This document shows, piece after piece, positions 8,434-17,354 of a DNA stretch of 64,000 nucleotides. This stretch comes from Betaproteobacteria bacterium (lineage in GTDB: Bacteria; Pseudomonadota; Gammaproteobacteria; Burkholderiales; Casimicrobiaceae), in NCBI GenBank assembly GCA_013298695.1, contig JAAFIS010000011.1:1-64000 (forward strand), written 5' to 3'. The notes below the pieces were generated by a model. That model made no database searches, was not told the DNA's origin, and was given only the letters and a program-made list of their open reading frames with translations. The translations under genes were made by a program, and so were the position numbers. Positions within the stretch are counted from its first letter, which is position 1. Each line of letters starts with the position of its first letter.

Positions 8434-10659
8434 CTAGCCTTTGATGCTCAGAACGATTCCGTACCAAGTACGCGGCTTGCTCACCGCGTTCGTTGTGCTT
8501 TGGTTGGCAAACGCGGTCGTGTTCTCGCTTGCAAGTGGCGCGACGTTATTGGCGATCAGGCGAACCGATACCGTGGGGCTCAGCGGCACGTTTGCGTACA
8601 AGTCGATACTACGCGAACGCACGAACTCAATAGCTTGTTCGGTGGTTTGCTGCGTACGATAGCCGGGCGTGAAAGATACGCTGCCGCCCAAGCGAATCGG
8701 CGCAGCGATGACGCCGCTCAATATGTAATCGATCCCAAGCGTCCCCGACCACGGTTGTTGACGATCTAGGCGGTTATCTGGGCGCGGCACGCCCTTCACC
8801 CGCGACTCATAGAAATTGAGCGACGCGCGCACATCAAGCGGCGTTTTCGCGCTGAACGCAAACGGCAGCAGCGTACCCGCCCGGCCGCGCGCTTCGAGTT
8901 CCAAGCCAAACGTGTTGGCCGAATCGAAGTTCACGGGTTGCGAAACATAGCGCGGCACCGTTGCCCACGACACGGTTTCTAGTGCGGTGCGATTTCGGAT
9001 CAAATCCTTCACGTGGCGATAGAACACCGTCGCACTCGCAACGCCACCACCCGGGAAATACCGCTCATACGCCAGATCAAAGCCCGTGGCTAGTTCAGGT
9101 TTGAGAAGAGGGTTGCCGATTCGATCCGACGAGAGCGGGTCGTTCGGTTTGCTCAGATCGGTGTAGAGCGAGGAAACCTGCGGGCGCGCGAGCAATTGCG
9201 TAGGCTCTGGTGCTTTGAACGTGCTCGTTAAGCTGCTGCGGAAAAGGTGTTCTCCCTTTTCATCGAGTTTGTATTTCAGATGAAACATAGGCGTCACCAC
9301 GTTCGCGGGCTCGGCGTTCAGGCTCTGGCCCACCGCTTTACTTTTTGTTTCGATGCGCTCGCCGCGAATACCGGCATAGCCCGAAAGTCGTTTGCTGATT
9401 TCCCATTCGTCCTGAATGAAAAGCGCGTATCGGGCAACGCGCGCTTCGACGTCTTGGCCTTCAAAAACGGGCAGCAAAGGAACGCCGAGCTCCGTCGTGC
9501 GTGATCGTCCGATCCAGTCGCGCCATTCGAAGGTCCAACCTGCCGTGACCGTATGCGAATCGGCGATCAAGCGCGAATACTGACCACTTTGAGTCAATGA
9601 TGGGTTTTTGTTTTCCCCAAGCGTCAAGCGACGTTCCGCGCCGTTGCGAAACGCGCGTGCGGTGAAATCGTTCGCGTTGTATTGAACGCTCGCTTTGAGT
9701 TCAAGGCGCTGATCGCCGTCAAAGTTATCCGCGTAAGTGGTGCCCAGTCTCGCGTTGAGCCAATTGCCGAAATTGACTGAATCATCCGCAAAAACGGGTT
9801 GACCTGAAATGACGCGGCGATCAGTTGCGATGTCGCTCCAATGCCAGCGACCCTGATTAATGAATGCTTGGGTATTGAGCGAACGGGTGTCGCTGATTTT
9901 CCAATTGAGCGACGGCGAAAAGTTGTAGCCGCGGCCGTAGGGGTGTTGTTCGCTCACGCGTGTTCCAATCGCGGCGGGCGCGTTTGGATTGCTCACCGTC
10001 GTCGTTACGCGTGACGCGTTGAAATTGTTCCACTCGAAATACGAGAACGGCAAATTGAAAGCGGTGCTGCCCTGAATGCGCTCGCCCCAGGTGAGATTCA
10101 AACCGACCGCTGGGTTGTCGTATTGGTAGCTCACGCGTGTTTGCGCCTCGAGCGTGCGCGAGCGTGGCGGCTCTTTGAGAATTATGTTGATGGTGCCGCC
10201 GATCGCTTCTGCCGTTTGATCAGCGGTTGCCGCGCGCGCCACTTCGATTCGCTTCACCTGCGAAGGATTCAAATTGTTTAGATCGAAATTAGGCGGCGCA
10301 GGCTCGCCGTTGAGCAACACGCGGGTGTAGCTGCCAAGGCCGCGCAGCGCGGGGCCGCTGCCGCTCAAGCTCACGCCCGGCAAGCGCTTTAACACGTCGC
10401 CCACGCTCACGTCGCCGAATTTCTGGATGTCCTCTTCATCGAAAATCTGCTTTGCCGCAGTTGATTGACGGCGCAGCTCAACGGTCGTCTGCGGGCGCGC
10501 ACTCAACTCCACACGCTCCAAGCGCTGCGCATTCGGTGTTTCTGCGGGCGTCTCGTTGTTGGCCTGCGCAAACGCCGATGTGCACACTAGGGCTGCAGAA
10601 ACGGCCGTGACCAGGATGCGCACGTCGAAGCCTCGTGCAGGTTGCGATTGAAATTGCAT
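8434..10659 (-). CDS. TonB-dependent receptor
   Basis: 741 residues. The signal peptide ends at SAFAQ near residue 32. The plug domain is at about residues 45-165, with FDEEDIQKFGDVSVGDVLKRLPGV, GLGSYTRVLLNGEP and IEVARAATADQTAEAIGGTINIILKEP. The barrel follows, with strands ending in RTWYGIVLSIKG (terminal aromatic-rich strand). Family members import siderophores, vitamins or saccharides across the outer membrane using TonB energy; nothing in the sequence fixes the substrate. The 484-base gap upstream holds twin-palindrome copy B. The 138-base gap downstream (8297-8433) contains a GC-rich hairpin near 8370-8410 and no gene. Confidence 0.88.
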   Translation of the reverse strand: MQFQSQPARGFDVRILVTAVSAALVCTSAFAQANNETPAETPNAQRLERVELSARPQTTVELRRQSTAAKQIFDEEDIQKFGDVSVGDVLKRLPGVSLSGSGPALRGLGSYTRVLLNGEPAPPNFDLNNLNPSQVKRIEVARAATADQTAEAIGGTINIILKEPPRSRTLEAQTRVSYQYDNPAVGLNLTWGERIQGSTAFNLPFSYFEWNNFNASRVTTTVSNPNAPAAIGTRVSEQHPYGRGYNFSPSLNWKISDTRSLNTQAFINQGRWHWSDIATDRRVISGQPVFADDSVNFGNWLNARLGTTYADNFDGDQRLELKASVQYNANDFTARAFRNGAERRLTLGENKNPSLTQSGQYSRLIADSHTVTAGWTFEWRDWIGRSRTTELGVPLLPVFEGQDVEARVARYALFIQDEWEISKRLSGYAGIRGERIETKSKAVGQSLNAEPANVVTPMFHLKYKLDEKGEHLFRSSLTSTFKAPEPTQLLARPQVSSLYTDLSKPNDPLSSDRIGNPLLKPELATGFDLAYERYFPGGGVASATVFYRHVKDLIRNRTALETVSWATVPRYVSQPVNFDSANTFGLELEARGRAGTLLPFAFSAKTPLDVRASLNFYESRVKGVPRPDNRLDRQQPWSGTLGIDYILSGVIAAPIRLGGSVSFTPGYRTQQTTEQAIEFVRSRSIDLYANVPLSPTVSVRLIANNVAPLASENTTAFANQSTTNAVSKPRTWYGIVLSIKG

Positions 10660-10780
10660 AGATTGAGAATTGAGATTTGCGCTGAAAGCGTCGGATTGAG
10701 TGTTTTACTTCGCAACTCGATGACGAATAGTTCCGAGCGGTTGCAGCAGGAGAATATGAATTATAACAACAGCCGCTTTC

Positions 10781-10864
10781 GCCCAATTTAATTGGGCGAA
10801 GAGTCAATAAAATAGTATTTACGAAACACGTATTTTTCAATCCCGTGGCCCAATAAAATTGGGT
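10781..10864 (+). repeat. Twin-palindrome element, copy B (best-preserved units)
   Basis: Left unit 10781-10797 is GCCCAATTTAATTGGGC, a near-perfect dyad. A 50-base spacer has CG at its exact centre (10822-10823). The right unit starts at 10848 with GCCCAATAAAATTGGG. The element lies in the divergent gap between the TonB receptor and alaS. The rest of that gap (10660-11142) shows no gene. Confidence 0.88.
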
Positions 10865-11142
10865 ATACGTTGATGTAGTTGGAATTCGGAGGAACAGAGC
10901 GCGCTCAATGCCAAGTTCGCCTGGATCGATCCGCGCTGCCTGCATGATAGCCCCGTAAAATCATAGTGTGCGTGAGCTTCGCTTGCGTCCGTAATCTGAT
11001 GTAAGTCACCGCATTTCACGACGCGCGGAATCGCTTACTTTTTGAACCCCAAGGGCCGATTGCAATCCTCGCAATGATCGCAACGGCTGGCGGGACTGTC
11101 GTGACTGATCGTGCCGCGATCGGTAGTCAATCTGAAAATACT

Positions 11143-13785
11143 ATGAAACTCGCTGAAATCCGGGAAAAGTTTTTATCGTTCTTCGAATCGAAGGGGCACA
11201 CGCGCGTCGCGTCCTCGTCGCTGCTGGTTTCGGCGGATGACCCCACGCTTTACTTCACGAATTCCGGCATGGTGCAGTTCAAAGATGTGTTCGTCGGGAA
11301 AGACAAACGGAACTACGTGCGCGCCACATCTGCGCAGCGCTGCCTGCGCGCGGGCGGGAAACATAACGATCTGGAAAACGTTGGCTTCACCGCGCGTCAC
11401 CACACGTTTTTCGAAATGCTCGGTAACTTTTCCTTCGGCGATTACTTCAAGGAAGACGCGCTGAAATACGCATGGGAATTGTTGACCGAGGTTTACAAAC
11501 TCCCGAAAGACAAACTCTGGGCAACGGTGTATTTCGAAGATGACGAAGCCTATGACATCTGGACCAAAGTGATCGGCTTACCGCGAGAGCGCGTAGTTCG
11601 CATCGGTGACAACAAAGGTGCGCGCTACGCCTCCGACAACTTCTGGCAAATGGCAGACATCGGGCCGTGTGGCCCGTGTTCAGAAATTTTTTACGATCAC
11701 GGCCCCGATGTCGCGGGCGGCCCGCCTGGATCGCCGGAGCAAGACGGTGATCGCTACATCGAAATCTGGAACAACGTGTTCATGCAATTTGATCGCCAAG
11801 CCAATGGCGACATGCCGCGCTTGCCGAAACCGTGCGTTGATACCGGCATGGGTTTAGAGCGTCTCGCCGCGGTGTTGCAACACGTGCATTCGAATTACGA
11901 AATTGATTTGTTCGACAACCTGATCAAAGCCGCCGCACGCGAAACGCGCACGACTGATCATTCACACAACTCACTCAAAGTAATCGCCGATCACATCCGT
12001 GCCTGTGCATTCTTGATTGCCGACGGCACGATTCCCGGCGGCGCGGGTCCTGCGTACGTGCTGCGCCGAATCATTCGTCGCGCGATTCGTCACGGCTACA
12101 AGCTCGGCCAAAAATCGCCGTTCTTCTACAAACTCGTGCCCGATCTCGTGAAAGAAATGGGTGCCGCATATCCGATCATTGCGGAGAAGGCATCGCAAGT
12201 AGCGAACGTGCTCGAAGCTGAGGAAACGCGTTTCTACGAAACGCTCGAGAACGGCATGCAGATTTTGGATGCTGCTCTGAACTCCCCTCTACCTCCGGGA
12301 GAGGGGCGGGGGGTGAGGGAGAGCACGCAAGTGCTCGATGGCGACCTTGCCTTCAAACTACACGACACCTTCGGCTTCCCGCTCGATTTAACCGCAGACG
12401 TGTGCCGCGAAAGAGGCGTTACGGTTGACGAGGCAGGCTTCAACGCCGCGATGGAAAAGCAGCGCGAAAACGCACGCGCCGCATCGAAATTCAAGATGGA
12501 TGCTGCGCTCGTGTACGACGGCGCGAAAACCGAATTCAAGGGCTACACGCAGTTGCAAGTCGATGATGCCAAGATCATCGCGCTCTACAAAGATGGCGTT
12601 GCGACGAAGAAACTCGTCTCGGGCGATACGGGTGTTGTCGTATTGGATCGCACGCCGTTCTACGCCGAAAGCGGCGGACAAGTCGGCGACAAAGGCACCT
12701 TGTTTGAGGGCGACGAATGTGAATTGCTGGTGCACGTTGATGACGTCATGAAAATACAAGCCGATGTGTTTGGTCATCATGTGCGCGTAATTTCGGGCGA
12801 TCTCACGCAAGGCGAAAAAGTCGCCGCTCGCGTCGATGCGCTCACCCGCGCCCGTACCGCACGCAACCACTCGGTTACGCACATCATGCACAAAGCGTTG
12901 CGCACCGTGCTCGGCGATCATGTGCAACAAAAAGGCTCGCTCGTCGATGCTGAAAAAACGCGTTTCGATTTCATACAACCGACGCCGATGACCGACGTGC
13001 AAATTCGTGCGGTTGAAAAATATGTGAACGAAGAGATTCTCGCTAACAGCAAAACGCAAGCTGAAGTGATGGCGATTGCCGACGCGCAAAATAGTGGTGC
13101 GATGATGTTGTTCGGTGAGAAATATGGCGACGAGGTACGCGTGCTCTCCATCGGTTCATCGAAAGAGCTTTGCGGCGGCACCCACGTCGGTCACACGGGC
13201 GACATCGGCTTCTTCAAGATCACCAGCGAGAGCGGTGTCGCTGCAGGTATCCGTCGCGTTGAAGCGATCACGGGCGACAACGCCTACGCACTCGTCGACA
13301 AGATGAGTGACACGCTCGCAGAAGTCGCGAGCAGCGTGAAATCGCAATGGCAAGACGTGCCCAAACGCATCGCGCAATTACAAGACAACGTCAAAGCGCT
13401 AGAGAAAGAACTCGCCGCGTTGAAGAGCAAACTTGCGGCTGCAGCAGGCGGGGATTTGCTGAGCAAAGTCGTCGAAAAAGACGGCGTGAAATTCCTCTCC
13501 GCCGAAATCGAAGGCGCAGACGCCAAAGCCCTGCGCGAAATGGTCGATCAACTTAAAAACAAACTCGGCTCAGGCGTGGTGTTGCTAGGCTCGAAAACGC
13601 CGGATGGAAAAGTTGCGCTCTGCGCAGGTGTCACCGCTAATCTGGTTGGCAAGTTCAAAGCGGGCGATATCGTTGGCAAGGCTGCTGCGGTTGTGGGCGG
13701 TAAAGGTGGCGGAAGGCCGGATATGGCGATGGCGGGGGGCGTGGATGCCGCGAAGATTTCGGAAGCGCTTGCGACGGTGGTTTGA
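11143..13785 (+). CDS. alaS: Alanyl-tRNA synthetase (with in-frame repeat insertion)
   Basis: 880 residues from the ATG at 11143; the open frame starts earlier at 11074 but homology begins [10 protein letters not shown]. It charges tRNA-Ala with alanine in the cytoplasm. Class II catalytic core: [73 protein letters not shown]. The editing domain carries HSVTH and [13 protein letters not shown] (zinc/editing residues); the C-terminal C-Ala domain ends [12 protein letters not shown]. Around residues 380-395 a stretch reading [14 protein letters not shown] is foreign to the family and is encoded by a REP-like repeat. The enzyme must tolerate it, because the gene is otherwise intact and essential. 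Confidence 0.97.
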   Translation: MKLAEIREKFLSFFESKGHTRVASSSLLVSADDPTLYFTNSGMVQFKDVFVGKDKRNYVRATSAQRCLRAGGKHNDLENVGFTARHHTFFEMLGNFSFGDYFKEDALKYAWELLTEVYKLPKDKLWATVYFEDDEAYDIWTKVIGLPRERVVRIGDNKGARYASDNFWQMADIGPCGPCSEIFYDHGPDVAGGPPGSPEQDGDRYIEIWNNVFMQFDRQANGDMPRLPKPCVDTGMGLERLAAVLQHVHSNYEIDLFDNLIKAAARETRTTDHSHNSLKVIADHIRACAFLIADGTIPGGAGPAYVLRRIIRRAIRHGYKLGQKSPFFYKLVPDLVKEMGAAYPIIAEKASQVANVLEAEETRFYETLENGMQILDAALNSPLPPGEGRGVRESTQVLDGDLAFKLHDTFGFPLDLTADVCRERGVTVDEAGFNAAMEKQRENARAASKFKMDAALVYDGAKTEFKGYTQLQVDDAKIIALYKDGVATKKLVSGDTGVVVLDRTPFYAESGGQVGDKGTLFEGDECELLVHVDDVMKIQADVFGHHVRVISGDLTQGEKVAARVDALTRARTARNHSVTHIMHKALRTVLGDHVQQKGSLVDAEKTRFDFIQPTPMTDVQIRAVEKYVNEEILANSKTQAEVMAIADAQNSGAMMLFGEKYGDEVRVLSIGSSKELCGGTHVGHTGDIGFFKITSESGVAAGIRRVEAITGDNAYALVDKMSDTLAEVASSVKSQWQDVPKRIAQLQDNVKALEKELAALKSKLAAAAGGDLLSKVVEKDGVKFLSAEIEGADAKALREMVDQLKNKLGSGVVLLGSKTPDGKVALCAGVTANLVGKFKAGDIVGKAAAVVGGKGGGRPDMAMAGGVDAAKISEALATVV
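12282..12324 (+). repeat. REP-like palindrome inserted in frame within alaS
   Basis: The segment has a stem CCCCTCT...AGAGGGG around a CCTCCGGG loop, followed by GGGTGAGGGAGAG. The same CTCTCCC/GGGAGAG plus GGTGAGGG layout occurs between malF and malG at 29000-29136. Translation gives the [10 protein letters not shown] peptide, familiar as a repeat-derived sequence in proteobacterial proteins. Confidence 0.85.
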
Positions 13786-13812
13786 TGAGTTAGGCTTCGC
13801 CAAATGACGAGA

Positions 13813-13838
13813 ACCCGGATGCGAGCATCCGGGCTACG
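13813..13838 (+). repeat. REP sequence (RAYT family), copy 1
   Basis: A 26-base unit starting ACCCGGATGCGAGCATCCGG and ending GCTACG, with stem CCGGATGC/GCATCCGG. It lies immediately after alaS and has the same orientation as copy 3. Confidence 0.85.
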
Positions 13839-13852
13839 ATAAGGTAGCGCAA

Positions 13853-14170
13853 GTGGCAAAGTATTTTCATCCGTTACAGCCCATGCGAAGATGTTCTGAT
13901 CGATTCTCGCTCGGAGCAACGCTCTTGGGGTCGCTTTGGGCATACTCCGAAGGCATGCAATACGTCGGTGGTCGTTTAATCGTCATCGATGCCGCGATTG
14001 CTTTCTGTGCTGCCCTGACTTACGAGTTATTTGCTTTGACCTTTACTTCGTTGTCCGCATTCCTTATTGCCGCAGTCGTTTTCATAGGCTGCCGAATCGT
14101 CATTGGGTACTTTGCCCCGCGGCACCTTCGACGCCATCTGGAATCTTTTGGTTATCGTCGTTCTCCGTAG
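13853..14170 (+). CDS. Small membrane protein between REP copies
   Basis: 105 residues with three to four hydrophobic stretches (SLGATLLGSLWAY, VIDAAIAFCAALTYELFAL, FLIAAVVFIGCRIVIGYF) and a basic C-terminus RHLRRHLESFGYRR. No known family is recognised. It is bracketed by REP copies 1 and 2, and its TAG stop is the GTAG that opens copy 2. It may be a cargo gene or a neighbour caught between repeats. The start is uncertain: the reading frame opens at a GTG at 13853. Confidence 0.55.
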   Translation: MAKYFHPLQPMRRCSDRFSLGATLLGSLWAYSEGMQYVGGRLIVIDAAIAFCAALTYELFALTFTSLSAFLIAAVVFIGCRIVIGYFAPRHLRRHLESFGYRRSP

Positions 14171-14191
14171 CCTGGATGCTCGCATCCGGGT
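14166..14191 (-). repeat. REP sequence (RAYT family), copy 2, inverted
   Basis: This is the reverse complement of the unit at 14740-14765. With that copy it forms an inverted pair around the transposase gene. Its GTAG supplies the stop codon (14168-14170) of the small membrane protein. Confidence 0.85.
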
Positions 14192-14218
14192 CCCCCATCA
14201 CCGCCGAAGGCAAACCCA

Positions 14219-14722
14219 ATGGTTCAATACCGCCGCAATTTCATTCCTGGCGGCACTTACTTTTTCACGGTGACGTTAAATGATCGACGGCAAAGCTTGC
14301 TCGTCGATCACGTCGGTGCACTGCGCGATGCAATGCGACACGTACGTGAACTTTATCCTTGGCGCACCGACGCAATCGTTGTGCTGCCCGAACATCTTCA
14401 TGCGCTGTGGACTTTGCCCCATGAAGACGAAAATTATCCGCAACGTTGGCGAATGGTGAAATCGCTTTTCACGAAACATTTACGCGAATCTGGTTTGTGG
14501 TCGTCGCCGCGATCACCCTGGCAAGCGCGCTATTGGGAACACACCATCCGCGACGAACGTGATTTCGACGCGCACGCGAATTACATCCATTTCAACCCTG
14601 TGAAGCATGAACACGTCAAACGCGCGAGCGACTGGCCGCACTCGTCCTTTCATCGCTTTTTTGAGCGCGGCGATTTGCCTCACGATTGGGCTGCCGAACC
14701 GCACGTGGCGTTTAAGGAATAA
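14219..14722 (+). CDS. REP-associated tyrosine transposase (RAYT)
   Basis: 167 residues, a single-domain Y1_Tnp (IS200/IS605-like) transposase. It shows FFTVTLNDR, the metal-binding HLH at residues 59-61 (LPEHLHALWTLP), and the family-typical Y-I-H-x-N-P-V-K-H at about 122-130, where the tyrosine is the expected nucleophile. RAYTs cut single-stranded REP DNA and are thought to spread REPs. The gene is flanked by inverted REP copies at 14166-14191 and 14740-14765, the expected arrangement for a resident RAYT. It appears intact. Confidence 0.93.
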   Translation: MVQYRRNFIPGGTYFFTVTLNDRRQSLLVDHVGALRDAMRHVRELYPWRTDAIVVLPEHLHALWTLPHEDENYPQRWRMVKSLFTKHLRESGLWSSPRSPWQARYWEHTIRDERDFDAHANYIHFNPVKHEHVKRASDWPHSSFHRFFERGDLPHDWAAEPHVAFKE

Positions 14723-14739
14723 CCTCGTCGTTCATACGA

Positions 14740-14765
14740 ACCCGGATGCGAGCATCCAGGCTACG
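14740..14765 (+). repeat. REP sequence (RAYT family), copy 3
   Basis: This unit begins ACCCGGATGCGAGCATCCAG, with one stem mismatch (CCGG to CCAG), and ends GCTACG. It is the downstream flank of the RAYT gene and inverted relative to copy 2. Confidence 0.85.
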
Positions 14766-14796
14766 AGTCGCTCAGCACATTGCTATGCAACGGCCG

Positions 14797-16605
14797 CTAC
14801 GTAAGCGTCACCGATTCAGCGCTCCCGCTCTGCTCCGATTGCGTACCTCTTCGCATCGCAATCCCCACCGCGAGAATGTCGATCACGAGCAAGTGAAGAA
14901 TCCGACTCACCATCGGCAGCTGCGTTTGCATGTCTTCAATGTGATCGATCACGATGGCGATGTCGGCGCGGCGTGCTAGGCCGGTTTGACCTAGCGTTAG
15001 CGCGATTACCGTGACATTTCGTTCGCGCAGAATTTCTACGATGTCGCGAAGTTCGCTGCTGCGGCCGTCGTTATCGAACACGAGCGCGACGCTGCCGGGT
15101 TCGAGCAGTTGTGCAACGATGAGTTGTTCGGATTCACGAGGTAAATAACCACACGCAACACCTGCGCGCAGCAACTTGGATTGCGCATCGACAGCGACTG
15201 GAAAGTCGTTGCCACCGGTGAAGATCTCAGTTCGCTTCGATTTGCTAAGCGCATCAATTGCGCGATCAACCGAGGATTGATTCAGGTGGTCGCGCAGACG
15301 AAGGATCGCGGACGCAGTGTTGGAGAGCACTTTGCTTCCAAGCTCTACCGTTGAGTCGTCGTCGGTAATTTGCGCATGCGACACCGGAATGGTTCCGGTG
15401 ACCGCAGCAGCGAGTCGCAATTTCAGATCGGAAAGCCCCGCTGCGCCAAGCGTCCGGCAAAACCGAATCACCGTCGGTTGACTTACGTTCGCGAGCAGCG
15501 CAATTTGCGCGATCGGCTGGCTCAAAATCTCGCGAGGCCGCGCAAGAATGTATTCAGCAACGCGTCGCTCTGCCGGTGAAAACTGTTCAACGCCGCGTTG
15601 AATTTGCGCCAGCAATCCGGAATCACCGCTCGCGCGCAGCGTACGCAACTGCGCTTCGAGCACTGCCGAGACGCCACGGAAGGTCGCGTTTTCGGCGCCG
15701 ATAACGTAAGTAGGAATCGCGCGGAGGTAATCGCTAAAGCGGCCCTTTTCCTCAAATCTTGGGCGAAACGCAGATTTATCAAAGAAGTCGCCTAAGCGTG
15801 GAACAATCGCGCCGCCCACATAGATTCCGGCTTTCGCACCCAACGTCACTGCGAGGTTTGCCGCGGCCGTTCCTAAAATTTCACAGAACGCGTTGAGCGT
15901 TTCGCCAGCAATCGCGTCACTTCCAGAGAGTGCGCGCTGAGTAATTTCGTGTGAAGAGATCGCCTGGGCGGTGCCGCCGCTTTGTTGAGTGAGCGCGCGA
16001 TAAATGAGCTCGATCCCACGACCAGACAACAGCCGCTCAAATGAGACATGCGAAAACTCGGTCCACGCATGTTGAAGGATCGCAACTTCTCTCGCGTTGC
16101 GCGGCGAAAACGAGGTGTGCCCGCCTTCGGTGCCCAGCGCGACCCAGCCGTGATCGGCGCGAATAAGCCCGGAAACCCCTAAGCCGCTGCCGGCACCGAT
16201 CACCCCAAGCACGCTGCCCTCAGCGGGCGTGCCGCCGCCGACTTGCCGCATTTCGCCATCGGCCAAATTAGGCACCGCCATCGCGAGTGCAGTGAAGTCG
16301 TTAACGACAACCAACGTGCGCAGGTTGAGCTTCGTGCGCTCGTCTTCAATCGAGAACTGCCAGGGCGCGTTGGTTAGGCGAACGAAATCTCCTTCGACCG
16401 GATTGGCAACCGCGATCGCAGCATGCTGCACAGGGGGCTGACCGACGCTTGCCAAATACGAGACAACCGTTGCGTGAAGATCAGCAAAGGCGTCGATCCG
16501 CAGCGATGAAATGGATTCAAACTGGCGCGGTGCCGTTTCAATGGCGAAGCGGGCAAACGTGGCGCCGATATCAGCAATCAGGCGTGGAGAGTCAAACGGA
16601 GTCAT
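14797..16605 (-). CDS. Bifunctional glucokinase / RpiR(HexR)-type regulator
   Basis: About 602 residues from ATG 16605 (an upstream ATG at 16626 adds seven). Residues 1-320 form a ROK-unrelated, E. coli Glk-type glucokinase domain: LIADIGATFARF (P-loop-like phosphate motif, altered from DIGGTNARF), VVNDFTALA, GAGSGLGVS and TEGGHTSF. Residues about 325-400 form an RpiR N-terminal HTH (SPAERRVAEYILARP, NVSQPTVIRFCRTLG). Residues about 445-590 form a SIS sugar-phosphate domain (FTGGNDFPVAVDAQSKLLRAG). Glk-HexR fusions are known in Burkholderiales. It would couple glucose phosphorylation to control by a phosphorylated sugar. It is last in a three-gene minus-strand unit with an SDR and a second glucokinase. 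Confidence 0.9.
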   Translation of the reverse strand: MTPFDSPRLIADIGATFARFAIETAPRQFESISSLRIDAFADLHATVVSYLASVGQPPVQHAAIAVANPVEGDFVRLTNAPWQFSIEDERTKLNLRTLVVVNDFTALAMAVPNLADGEMRQVGGGTPAEGSVLGVIGAGSGLGVSGLIRADHGWVALGTEGGHTSFSPRNAREVAILQHAWTEFSHVSFERLLSGRGIELIYRALTQQSGGTAQAISSHEITQRALSGSDAIAGETLNAFCEILGTAAANLAVTLGAKAGIYVGGAIVPRLGDFFDKSAFRPRFEEKGRFSDYLRAIPTYVIGAENATFRGVSAVLEAQLRTLRASGDSGLLAQIQRGVEQFSPAERRVAEYILARPREILSQPIAQIALLANVSQPTVIRFCRTLGAAGLSDLKLRLAAAVTGTIPVSHAQITDDDSTVELGSKVLSNTASAILRLRDHLNQSSVDRAIDALSKSKRTEIFTGGNDFPVAVDAQSKLLRAGVACGYLPRESEQLIVAQLLEPGSVALVFDNDGRSSELRDIVEILRERNVTVIALTLGQTGLARRADIAIVIDHIEDMQTQLPMVSRILHLLVIDILAVGIAMRRGTQSEQSGSAESVTLT

Positions 16606-16628
16606 TGCCTGAAGTGTAGGGGGCAACG

Positions 16629-17354
16629 TTAAAAGTCTTGCTGCATCGGGTGAATCGTAAACTCGTCGATCACCACATGCTGAGGCAGATCGAGTAAATC
16701 CGCAATGCGCTCGGCAAGGTGTGCTGGACGCAAAGCCCAGGTTTCTTCTTTGCTGCCTTCGGTCGCGCCGTTAAATGCGGTGTCGATGATTCCGGGCAAC
16801 ACCGCTGTGACCTTAACGCCGTACATTTTCACTTCCCGCAGCAGGGAATGCGAGAAACCCAGCAGCGCGTGTTTACTTGCAACATACGGCGCCATGTTCG
16901 CGAGCGGTCGGCGCGAAAGATCGGATGCGATATTGATCACGTAGCCGCTTCGTCTCGAAATCATTCCGGGCAACACGGCTTTTGCAAGCAACATGGGCGC
17001 GACGATATTGACGTCGCTGCATTGACGAATCTCTTCGGTGCTCCAGTCGGCCAACGGTTTATAGGTGCCAACGCCGGCGTTGTTGACGAGTACGTCAATT
17101 CCATCGCCTGAAGTTTGCAAGCGCTCGCAAAGGGATTGCAGAGACGAGGGGTCGCCCAAATCGCAGGCAATGGTCGTTGCGCCTAGCCCGTATGTTTTCT
17201 CAATCGCTTGCGCAACGCCAATCAGCTCATTTGCATTGCGCGCCACTAACACCAAGTTCATGCCGCGCGCGGCCAGCGAGTTTGCAAGCGCGGCACCGAG
17301 GCCGCGGGATGCGCCGGTGATGAGCGCGGTTTTGTGAGGACTCAGTGGGGTCAA
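16629..17354 (-). CDS. Short-chain dehydrogenase/reductase
   Basis: 241 residues with a classical Rossmann SDR layout: TALITGASRGLGAALA (cofactor glycine motif), ACDLGDPSSL, NNAGVGTY, a catalytic serine in NIASDLS and YVASKHALLGF (Tyr-x-x-x-Lys). The lack of an acidic residue after the second strand (VLVARN) favours NADP. The substrate is unknown. Its start overlaps the stop of the second glucokinase (ATGA), and it is followed closely by the Glk-RpiR gene, so the three are probably one operon. Confidence 0.88.
   Translation of the reverse strand: MTPLSPHKTALITGASRGLGAALANSLAARGMNLVLVARNANELIGVAQAIEKTYGLGATTIACDLGDPSSLQSLCERLQTSGDGIDVLVNNAGVGTYKPLADWSTEEIRQCSDVNIVAPMLLAKAVLPGMISRRSGYVINIASDLSRRPLANMAPYVASKHALLGFSHSLLREVKMYGVKVTAVLPGIIDTAFNGATEGSKEETWALRPAHLAERIADLLDLPQHVVIDEFTIHPMQQDF

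Noticed and set aside
11074-11142. N-terminal extension of alaS
   Set aside because: The family starts at [10 protein letters not shown]; the extra 23 residues have no counterpart.
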